From positions 58,354,512 to 58,418,511 of the forward strand of contig NC_088301.1 in assembly GCF_032854445.1 (NCBI RefSeq): DNA of 64,000 bases, given 5' to 3'. Below, one piece after another: positions 1 to 12,100 of this stretch. How positions within the stretch are numbered: the stretch's first letter is position 1; the number at the start of each line of letters is the position of its first letter. Both the position numbers and the translations under genes were made by a program. This DNA comes from Liolophura sinensis. Its lineage: Eukaryota > Mollusca > Polyplacophora > Chitonida > Chitonidae. Under the pieces are notes generated by a model. That model saw only the letters and a list, made by a program, of their open reading frames with translations. It had not been told where the DNA came from and ran no database searches.

Positions 1-133
1 AATGTAGAACTTATCAGATGTGTGTAGACGCCGAGCCATCATAAAACATTCTCTTTGGGGTTTTTTTTTTTTTTTTTTTTTGATTTGTTTTCTTTTTTAT
101 CTTTTATTCACTTACTTTGTCTTTAAGCCTTAC
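1..133 (-). other. Intron of the HDAC6-like gene (partial)
   Basis: Lies beyond the donor (CAG|GTAAGG) of the exon at 134-238. It contains a run of about 22 T at 61-82. No coding segment was seen. Confidence 0.6.
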
Positions 134-3100
134 CTGTTCACATTAAATTTGGACATGGCATATTTAGCTGCGATGGCAACATTATTGAAAATGCAGTATC
201 CCATGGGATGTCCTTCGCAAGCGTGATGCCCAGGAGGTCTGTGTCAAAACACACCAATAGAAGTGTCAAAAAAGTAAGTAAAATATTTCAGTGAATTTGT
301 AAAATCGACAATTTAAGAACGCGAACAACATTCAAAATTCAGAAAGAGTACATTTAAGTACGTATTTTTGATTCTTATTGGTTCATATTGCAAGCACTAA
401 ACACGTGGGATGTTCAGACAAATATGTGACAATTTTGAAGACCATTAAATGGGAATTAAAGAGATGTTTTAGATGTTCAAATTCAAAGAAATGTCCTACC
501 TTATCACAGCCACTCCACTCGTCGCCTTAAATATAACACGCACATATACAGTGAGTAATACCAGATGTGTTCAAACACTAATTCCAATGCAACACAAGAA
601 AATCTAGCCTGGCTTTTGTCTGAGATGACCAGTTTGTATTACTTTAATTTTTGAACGAGCTACAGAGTCAATTCATACTCACAGCACCAAAGTAGATGCA
701 CGTCTTTCACATAAACTGCCAACATATTGTCCATGTGTACATATATAGGTCTATGTATGTCTGCAAACCTATAGATACATGTAACCGTTAACCACGGGCG
801 TATTGAACTGCCCATTCGATTCAATAAAAATACATGTACAAATAAGTTTTGAAGTGGAGGACACGTCGACGAGTCAGAGAGACAGCACAGGCTTTGTAAA
901 TGCATAATAAGTTGTGATTTATTGTCCATATACAAACCCCGCGACCTTACTCTTTCAACTACTAAATAGGCCTACCTTAAAGTTGAAGAGTTAGTCTTAC
1001 CTCATCTTTCATGACTGCATCAACGACCGACAGGACAGTGCCAACAGCCTGGCTTGCAGCAGCATATGTGTCCTGTAATACCATCGTCCACACATTTACA
1101 CACGTCAAGTGGCTATGTCACACCAGAGAGACATGACCTAAGGCCTATTGTCGACCAGACAGACTATTGTCGCTGCTTCCATTTAACTCACTCTGCTAAA
1201 TCTACGTGTTTGTCTGTCCTTTCTCAAAATGACAAAACTAGTACAACTGAAAAGTAACTTGAAAACTTCCTTTGTCCAGACGACTGTTAAGTGAAGATAC
1301 TGATGGACCCCTACACTCTGTAACTAAAATTACTTATGGTTACTTGTTTACATTTATTAAGATCAATTGTCTTATACAAAAAGTACATGTAAATTCATGA
1401 CTACGGTGTTAAGCAACAATGAAATAAATCAATGTAGTCTACAAGCTCTACTAGAAGATTCTTAAAGTGCTATACTAGATGATAAGATTATTACCTTACA
1501 CACGAAAACGGAATTAAACGTGCCTGGGTATTTCATCAAAGCTTCTTCATCCAAAGCAGACAGCTTCATCATACGCCTAATATGGCTAGAACTGTAAACG
1601 GAAATGCCACCAAATATGAAATCTTTATCTAAACCGATTCGACTTTGACAATGCCATTGTTACTTACAATACCCATCCATACTGTTACCGAAAACAGATA
1701 TTTGTTCGAAAAGAGCCAATTTAAACAAAAAACCTCATGGACCTTATTATATAGGCCTACACGAGCCTTTATACCAATATATAATCTTTATTTCAAGCAT
1801 TATGATTTATATTTTGACAAGGTTTGTTGAAACTTGATATTTCCGGTCCGTCGTTATAGAATCAAGAAATCTGATCTAAATATAATTCCTCATGGCGTGG
1901 TTTTGATTTATATTGTCACCAGGCTGTTGAAACTTGCTATGTCTAGTCGAGTGTTATAAAAGAAACAAGCCATCTGATCCAGTAAGACCCTGTTTAAATG
2001 CAAACCTAATTCAGCTGAAAAAGATTCCATCTCAAAAAACGAAATCTCCCTCTCAGGCGGGTTGACTTGTACATGTACTTCATCTCGTCGCACATACGGA
2101 CAAACGAACATCATGATGACGTACTCCCTTCGGCAGAGCAGGGATAAAAATGTCATGTGCCCCCCAAAGTCAATGCTGTTTCAATCATCCAGAAATATAC
2201 ATTAGGCATGCAGCATTTAACTGTAGAATAGGTCTCATCTGTCTGTGTTTCTGGGCGACTATCTTGAGGTATATCATAACAGCCTTTGGCGTAGCCTGTG
2301 CTAACACCGCCAGGCCAAAGAGAGTGTTGCGGTTGGCCTGGTTTTAATGAACCAGTACAATATACCCTGTTACTCTTGCTTGAGCCTATTACCTATATAT
2401 CAGTATATTACATATATAGTGACACTATCAATCCATTACCTGTGCACAAGAGACAGTTCCTCCTCAGTAACACTCCTTTCCTGCGAAAAAGAAACACCAG
2501 TAACAAGCTCTACACCAAACATTAGCCCATGGCGTGGTCACATGTTTTTTGTAATCTGGGAATAAAATAGAGGTATATTTTAATCCCAGGTGTATTGGAT
2601 GACTATACACAAGAATGTAATTGTTTAATAATAAAAGACAAGCATATATAATTGGTGAAAGGTGCTGTAAGTAAAGGCAGGCATCGTAATGCCTCATTCT
2701 AAAAAGAGGTGAAGCATTTGACATGTAAATTACATTAGCAAGCTGCGGGAATAAATATAATTCTCGTGAGGCACGCTAGAAGACAAATTGTGGCATAGCA
2801 TTTGAATGAAGTTAATATATGTTATTGCATTCCAACGGGATAGTTCACCTGTGGTAAGATGCATCTGTGCAGCAAACCCCATCTCTCCAGAGTCGACATG
2901 ATAGAAGTTAACCGTTCAGGACATTCGGGATGGTTCCTGTACAAAAACACATGTTGAAATATATTTCTGTTTTCATAAAGTAATGCCGTTAGTTTAATGT
3001 GTGAAAGTATATATAACCCAAACTACACAATACGGCAGCTAACCAGTTAGGGAAAGACATACAGGTAGATTTGTGTGCTTTACTGCCATGTAATGAGCGT

Positions 3101-6100
3101 ATATCTTACACTTCCTTTAGGCTTCTGTGTTGTAACAACTTCTCATGAAACCCCAAGCACACCCTGGAAGGATAAAAATAAAGCAGGAGAAAGTCATAAC
3201 GTAAGTAAGTTCTTGGTTAACCCACCCTCGACTGCACATTGGAGTATTTAACGGAAATCTAAGTGAACTGCCTTAAACATATGTAACATTTAATTCCGTT
3301 TTCATCCTTGAACAATGTTCACACATGAGACATACTACGTAGAGAAGAAAAGCATGCAACTGTGAATAGCAACTGGGTTATGTCCTAAACGTCATACATG
3401 TTTATACAGATCAACATATTTACGGACAGAACAATGATTCAATCTCATAATCTCACAAGCTTCCTGGTCAGTATTTCAGCTAGTTATTTGCCTGTATGAC
3501 TTTTTGTAAAGAATAACCACGCGAAAAGCCATATCTAAAACAGCTGGGTACATTCCAACGGACATACCTTTGACACCTAACATACACACTGAAGGTTAAC
3601 AAGTGTCACAGTGGCATAAGCATCACCTGTTATTAGTCTTCCGACGATTTAAGTTAGCAATCCAGCGCTCAAGCTCCTGCACATAGCCGGCAATGACCGC
3701 TTCCTGCTTCACGTCGAAGCACGGCTCCAGAAGTGAAAAAGTTTCACGTGAAGAACGATCCTGATTAACCCTACAGGAAACAGTGATTACGCACACCTTA
3801 ATGTTTATCTTAAAATTAACCATTGTTCCATTATCACATTTCAGTGAAGTTGAAGTCATTATTCCCTCAAATAAAACGATATCAAATATGACAAAAAAAA
3901 TTTACAGCACACCAAAATATCAAGAGATGCTGTTTTACATCTGGAAATGCTTAACAGATACTGATCAAAGAAAGACATATGTTAACTCACGTAACAGGCC
4001 ATTGTAGCAAGGATGGGAATTCCGGGATGTTGTCCTCCGCCAAGGAGCCTTGATAACAAAAGCTCTTCCAGTAACAACGTAGTACCTTCAGACAATTCAG
4101 GATACTTTCACGTACACTACAAATAAACATTAACGAAAACTATAGAATATATGTAAAGTTGTATGGCGGTAACTGATGTGCACATTCCGCTTTAATTCGG
4201 TGGCACATATGAAAGAGTAACAATCAGTGACGGGACACCATTGTATAGGTACCTTGAGCAAGGGGCAAGCAGTGGAGCCAGTTGTGGACATGGGTCTCCT
4301 AGCAACGCTGCAAGGGAAAGAGCCACTCCTTCGGCGAGAGACTGCAAGCAGTAACCTCCCTGGCCCAAAACAAATAATAATTCATTAAACAAGATATCGT
4401 GGTCTTGAACATGGTATGGGAAATACTGAGATATATGACGTCATACGCCGGCTTCTGAGTTCAATGGTGGAGGCAACCAAATGGGGATGGAAGGAAATCG
4501 TGCAGACAACACTGTACAGTGATCAATGAGAGCCGGTCGGAGATCGGCAACAACCGCACAATATCCGAGTACAAAGATCCGAGGAAATCGTAAAAAGGTT
4601 GGAGGAAACCTTGCTGAGAATAGTGCCATAGATCACGCAAAATCGTATAGTGTGTAGAAATCAAGGGAAGCTGTACAGGGAATAATGTGCTGAAATCAGG
4701 AAAAGCCCCATGGAGACCGTCGGAAAGTGTACGGCGATCATAATGTGCTGAAATCAGGGAAAACCCCATGGAGACCGTCGGAAAGTGTACGGCGATCATA
4801 ATGTGCTGAAATCAGGAAAAACCCCATGGAGACCGTCGGAAAGTGTACGGCGATCATAATGTGCTGAAATCAGGAAAAACCCCATGGAGACCGTCGGAAA
4901 GTGTATGGCGATCATGAGAAGCGGTATAGGGAACAAAGTGCAGAGATCCAAGGAAACTGTAACCGGAGGAAATCTTTTCCATAGGTATCAAACATCTCTA
5001 CAGGTATTCTGCTTTGATATATTAAACCAATAATATGCACTATAAACCTTTAATCTCTTCACACTCGTAGAAGAAAGAATGTACCTCAAGGATTAAGCAA
5101 AGTTGTCCATCAGCGAGTGGTGACAGCAAATTAACCACGTGGGCAAAGAACGCGGGTGTGACCTGCATCTCCCCCTAAAGGCATAACCAGAAATACATGT
5201 ATATCCTCATAAAAAAAAGAAAATATGCGCAAAGCATGACGGAAATTAGAGCGGTGAGAACAATAGATGCAGTCATGCTATCATACTTAAAACAGTGTGG
5301 TACAGAAATTTAAATTTAAACTACACTCATGTATATACACGTGTATATAGTAGCTAGAATACTAGAATACGGCAGCATACCCTTAACCAGTTTATACAGT
5401 CACACTGACTTATATATATTTCTTCCTCTGTTTATTTATTTGACTGGTAACACTGTACTCAAACATGTTTCACTCATGATGGCCGTTGTGTATAAAGGAG
5501 GAAACCAGGAAGGAAACCAGGCAGTGCCCAGGATAGGGGCTTGGGAAGGGGGGTTGGGGGAGTGGGGGGCGCATCTCAAATTGCCAATGATTGACTTACC
5601 TCGGGACACCCAAGGGCAGCATCATACCCAGCTGATACCAGAATCAGTTCAGGCCTAAACTGAAACAGGGGATGAACGACTTACTACATCTGGAGTGCAA
5701 CTTTACCTTCTTTCCCACTGCTCTATTATGCGTGTGAATGTGAAATACAGAGGACAAAACTAAAATGTAAATGTCTTTTTTTTTGTAAGTTTAATATTGT
5801 GCATGTCAAACATTTTACAAGGACAACAGATACACAGCAGTTCTCCCTATTCTTTATTTTTGCGGTGGCAACATACTTTGTACAACGTTTACATCCAAAG
5901 TTGCTGTAGGTCTTTCCTTCTCCATACTTACATACTTTACTAAGCTCATGATAAGCCATGTACAAAGGCTAGCATCACTTATCAAAAACAAGCAGTTTAC
6001 CTCAAAAGCCACAGGCAGAAGGACTTGCAGGATAATAGCCATGTAATCACTGTCTCCACAACCGTGCTGAAATAGATGGGCAAACACGTGTACAGGTATT

Positions 6101-9100
6101 TATTACGATTGTCCCTAATTAATCCAATCACGGGGACAAAATCTCCAATATCAGATATCTTGTAGCTTAGACCGATTAGTGTGTCATTACTTAATCTGTA
6201 TAATTTTCAAGACCGTTTCCAACAATCTGCTGTTTTCTGTTGTATGTATAACTAGGTCTGTACGTTGTACTTGCCACATTGAGAGGCACGTTGACGTTGT
6301 ACCCCTGCCCAGCTCCATCACCTACAAAGGTGTACTCTGACTCATCCAAGTTTGGCCATTCCACCCCGTGCTCGTGTCGATGAATGGAAAAATAAAGGAC
6401 TCTGCATGAAAACCAAAAATATAAAGTGAAAAACCCTCTCATCCAAATATTTTGCCAGCATGCATGCATTCTTGATAGTTACTGTCGAATGGTTACAGTA
6501 ACACTGATACCAAACTTCTGTATTTTATTTGATAATAATGACATATCATAATTTTACGACAATCATGCAGAATATCATTAATGTGTACTGTAGTACACAT
6601 TCAGCGCGTAATACATAGAATTTTAAGTCTTTAAGACCACAAAACATGCACTAACCACATTCCCACGATTCTTCTCTAATTAGTTTTCAAGATAAGAACG
6701 AGTTACAAAAGAAAATCACTATAAATTGCTGTATGTCTTTTCAATTAATGTAACTAAATGAACTAAAGTGGCTAAATGAACTAATTTCAGAAAAATTATA
6801 ATTGATCTGAGAAGCTACAAAATGAATCTGCAACAAAATGTTTTTGTAATGTTGTTAAGAAGTTCATGCAAATAAACCAATTAATGGTCGTTATATAGGG
6901 AAAACTTAAATGCATGGGACAATCAGACTTTCGAACTTGATATGAGGTTGAACAAATTGAACCTGCACATAATAGGAAAATTTAGCAAAGTGTTAAATAT
7001 GCAAAATTTATTCCACAGATCGGGATTGTTTAGGAATAGCGAAATATTTCACAACGTAAAACATGCAGATAACTTTTTTTTCAATGAAGTCATTTGCAGC
7101 TTTCTACCAATTATGGCAATATAGGATTCTGGAACTGCAGTCATCTTACCTAGGGTCATCATAAAACATGTACTGGGTTCCTTGACCATGGTGAACATCC
7201 CAGTCCACGATCAGCACCCTGAAAAATCAAAATGCTTGGGTCTGTACAGTGGCCTAATAATGACATCATGAATCTGTTTCTAACATTATATAATTAGGCT
7301 ATACAGAAATGAGGATATCGCCTTTCTAAATGATGACTTCGTCTTCATACAACGTAATATCAATTGATGAGAACATTTAGCATGGGGTAAGTTTTTACTA
7401 AACTTTAGATTTTGAATGATTTGTCTGGTGCCAGTTGGCTCGAGATTTTCAACGACTTGTCTTGTGGGAGATAATGAGATTTTGAACGATGTGTCTTGTG
7501 CGAGTTGACTCGAAATTTTGGAAGAAGTGAAGTACTCGAGATTTTGGACGATCTGTATTGTGCGAGTGCACTCAAGAATTGGACGATTTGTCTTATGCGA
7601 ATTGACTCGAGATTTTGGACGATTTGTCTGTTGTCAGCTGACTCGACATTTTAGACGAATTGTGTCGTTCGAGTTTACTCCAGATTTTGGACGATTTATA
7701 ATGTGCGAGTTGACTCGAGATTTTGTGTGAATTGCCTTGTAGGACTCGGTCGTTGGACGATTTGACATGATATATACATTTACTCTGAGTTACCTGTTCA
7801 ATCCATAGTTATCCAAAGCAAATTGGGCGGCTGTGGCCACATTGTTCAGGTAACAATAGCCGCAGAACTTTGATCTCATGGCGTGGTGCCCTGGAGGCCT
7901 GAATTACAACGGTGGAAAGAACTGAATTACATACCTTGTAAATTTACCAGGCAAAAGAGACTGGCCTTAGCATATATGACACAGACAAACCTTAAAAGGC
8001 AGAATATTCAAGCTGTAATATTCACGCTGATTCGGAGCTTCAAGTATATGCAATATTGGTGGTACAAAAAGTGCGTTTTATTTTTTGTATGCAACTAATT
8101 AGAGCGATGCTATTAAGCCCATGTGGGACAAACATTACAATTGTGATCTTATCTATCGTATTTAATTACCTGACAAGAGCCATGCCATTCCGCACCTGTG
8201 AAAAATTTAAAGAACGCAAAAGTACATCTGAATCAAGAAAAAGGTCTGTATGGAAAGGTCTGTGTGGAAAGGTCTGCCAGCAACCTGCGGATGGTCGTGG
8301 GTTTCCGCCGGACTCAGTTCGGTTTCCTCCCACCATAATGCTGGCCGCTGTCGTATAAGTGAAATATTCTTGAGTATGGTGTAAAACACTAATTAAATAA
8401 ATAAATAAATAAATAAACAAACATCTCTGTGATATATACAATACAAATTTCCTGCCGATGATTAATGATGATAAACTGATTCAGTCAACTAGCTGACTAG
8501 ACGAAGTCCTTAGAGTGCATATACGAGTAACATGCCTCCTTGCTGCAGGATGGATTTCCACCGCTCTTTTGTCTTGTGCTGCTTCACTAAAGCCGCCCCA
8601 CCCGAGTCATTATACTGATACGGATCAACCAGTCGTTGCACTTCTTTTAAGGCCTTAGGTGTGGCCCGTCCCAGGATGGACCCTGGATCTACCGCCCCCG
8701 AAGTTCTACCAACTGAGCCATCGGGCCCATTAGTTACAAAGCCATGTACTTGCATCATAAATAATCAATTAGCACTTTATTACAAGTATTCACTCTGCCC
8801 GCACACGCGTCTTACAGTGGCCTCACTGTAAAAAGTTTGATCTTGATACATGCAATAGCACCATAGTAATTACATGTATACAATATTACATGCATCAATA
8901 TCAAACTTTTTACAGTGAGGCCACAGCGCGCTACCATCACAGATTTCATGCATGATAAGGGAATATGAGTCAACAGTTTAAAATGGTGCACCCAAATTTC
9001 GTCGATCCACGCCAATTTATCAGTTTATTCTTGTCCGTATGTATTTTCATGTGTATGTTCTTCGTTCCTGATGTGGTAATACGCAGGTTTCGAGATATGA

Positions 9101-12100
9101 CGTTACGACAACAGAGTGACGTCCCTTTGTTATATAATGTCGTCGCTTTACGGCACAGTAGGGCCAATCTGGTAATTTTAACACGAGGTCGTATATAGAA
9201 CATAGAGTACTAATTAAAAAGCATTAGACTGATCTTCTGAATCATATTTTTGAATGGATTTGGGTTCCCAATATTGCAAAAATAATGATGTTATCCCGGC
9301 ACTTTGATCTAAACACGATCAGTGCCATGTTATAAGATAGGCAGTTAGCCCTACCGTGCTGTAAAGTGGCGACGTCATTTTGCGATAGGACGTCACTCTG
9401 TTGTTGAAATGACATAACTCGAAAACTGCGTATTGAATTATGTTTACACAGAAAACCGACGGTGCGTTATCCATATATCATACTGAATGTACCAAAATGG
9501 CTCCGTAAAGCATAATTGAAATTAAATACTATATATCCTACATGAAACAATAAATTATATTATAGATAGCAACATGTTTACTGTATCCGGATACATTTAT
9601 TCACATCTATGTTTAAAGGCGAACTTACGGGATTCTAAACCTGCGGATGGTCGCAAGCTTCCCCGGTTTCCTCTCACCATAATGCTGGCCGCCGTTGTAT
9701 AAGTGAAATATTCGTAAAACACCAATCAAATAAATAAATAATATAGGGGATTCTTCTATCGAAGCAATCCACACGTGTGGATTGTTAGCAATTTTGCAAC
9801 CAAACACCACACAGTTAACTTTGAACAAGGACATTCCTTAAATCCAAGCTAAGCAGAATAGCACAGACATGTCACATACCAATATATCGAAGCCATATCA
9901 TAAACAATGATAAGAGACTATAGGCCTACAAGTAATTCTTTGACTCAATTTCAGTATAGGGGCCTACATATATCACATTCACAAAATGGCTAGATCATAG
10001 ACAGGCAGCCATCTTATATCACTGAACGCTGTAAAACGCAATACCTGCCATCGACTCAACAATGACAAGGCAATTCGCAAGTTTGAAAGCAATTTCTTTA
10101 TTTGATTTCCATGTATCGCGTTTGCAGCATGAAAAGTCACGAACGGAGTAATGAGAGTTAAAATGGTTAAAATGGATTACGGAACGCAGCGACAAACAAT
10201 CTCAACCATCGTCTCAACGTGAAAGATATCTTATGAAAACACCTCATAGCATTAATTAAATACAAATTATACAATTTAATTATTATTAAACCTTTCAATC
10301 CATATGATTTATAAAATTTGCTTCCTACCTGTCTGGAAAGTATTTTGTCCACCATCTCGATGGAACTCCCGAGTGCCAATCTGCTGTTGTCATACACATC
10401 CTGTAGAAGACAGGAAGGAAACAAACATCCGGGACATATATATTGAATAGCTGCTTGGCCTACATATTTATGTATTTATTTACCAGTAATGATTTTAAGG
10501 TTATTCAAAAAGACAATATTCATTTTCACGACGGTTTACTGGAGAGTATACTACCACCTTTTATATATACACTTCTGTCCTGACCTGAAGCTCTATTCAT
10601 GTGGTCTCCAAACAACTCTTCCCAAAAACTAATTGGTCTAAAAGGCGTACAGCAAAGAAAGTCAATCCAGGTCAGCGAGGAGTGTGACAGTTGGCAAATG
10701 GGCACACGTGACGGGTAAAATACTGGTTTAATTTCTAACTGTTCATGTAAATGTATAAATAACAGTAATTTATTACCCTCTAGCACCATGGCTTAGGCAG
10801 AATTAGGGAAAAAAGCAGTGATGCTAACTGCAATTTATTGGACGTCACTGGTCTAGAACTCCTCAAAATGTTGTGTTGTCATCACATTTATACCCCGTAA
10901 AGCCCATCGTTCTTACCGGGTGGAAATAAATGTAGTCGTATTTCTTTGCCAGCCTCTTCGTCTCCTCAGCTGTCATGGAAGCAGTCTCTTTGAGTTTTAA
11001 CACCAGTTCCTCATCGTGCAACAAGGTCATCTCTTCCTGGCTAGCATGCCGTGCCTATGGGATAAAAATGACTTTATTTCTAATCATCTTAATAGTATAC
11101 CTATTTTTTTTTCTTTCGTGTTTACAACCAACATACTTGACAATAAATTTCTATAATTCTCTACTCTCAATGCTTGTGAGACCTAGCTAATCTTAAGCAG
11201 TCATATGTCGAGCGTCTTAAGTCTGTACATCATTTGCTGCCGTCTGTCAGTATCTTGTCAAATGGTCAGTGGTTTATCACGGAGATTTCGGATTCCTCTA
11301 CATACTCACAAACCTAACCGTTTTCGTACAAGGGAAAAATTCAAGCTAAATACAGGCCCTGAAATAACTCGCAGTCTGTTCCCATTTCAGTGTTATCTTC
11401 CCTGTTATTCTTTCATAATGTTTAATCAGTTTCGGTTGTTTTGTTTTTTGTTTTTGTCTTTTTTTCACAAACGCCCCCTCGATGTACATTCTATGGAACA
11501 AAAAGTTTTGCTTTAATGGATTGCTTTAACATGCACTATCCCTGAATACACGGAACTAAACAATTATCACAATTAAACTTGCCTGGACCCTGTGACATCG
11601 CTCAACAAGTCCATATTCTTGGCACCTCTCGTATGATTTCAGAAGTCTTCCGGGTATTTCCGTATACTCTGGATTCCATGAGCAGTAGTGTCGAGTCATT
11701 CTGTCGTCGTACAGGAACCCAGTTCTACAAATGCATCGTCGTCAAAGAAGCCATGAATTCTTTTTCTAAAAGCTATTTTCTACAACGTGTATGAATCCCT
11801 CACATAAGCTAACTCCACAACTGTATGAAAGTAATACAGCAGTAAACAAAGAATAGGATTACTAAGAGATCTACGCAGAATAGATCGATCTTTTACCTTT
11901 GGGGTCGCCGTCTACACTTGTCCTCCATCCTAAGATTTAGACCCTATAAGAAAACGTTGCAAATCTTTAAATATCGTTCAAAAATGCCACATTCAGCCAC
12001 GGTCAAGTGTTACAGGTGTGAAGGACACAAATCCACATATTCTAGCATGCAGAAAGACTGAGCACGATTCGTGGTCTTCATGCACATCTGTCACAAGATG

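Noticed and set aside
8512-8735. Possible tRNA genes at tRNA-like heads (also near 26530, 26830, 40430 and 51053)
   Set aside because: The heads lack complete paired acceptor and anticodon stems by eye and most run into SINE bodies, so I treat them as retroposon promoters.
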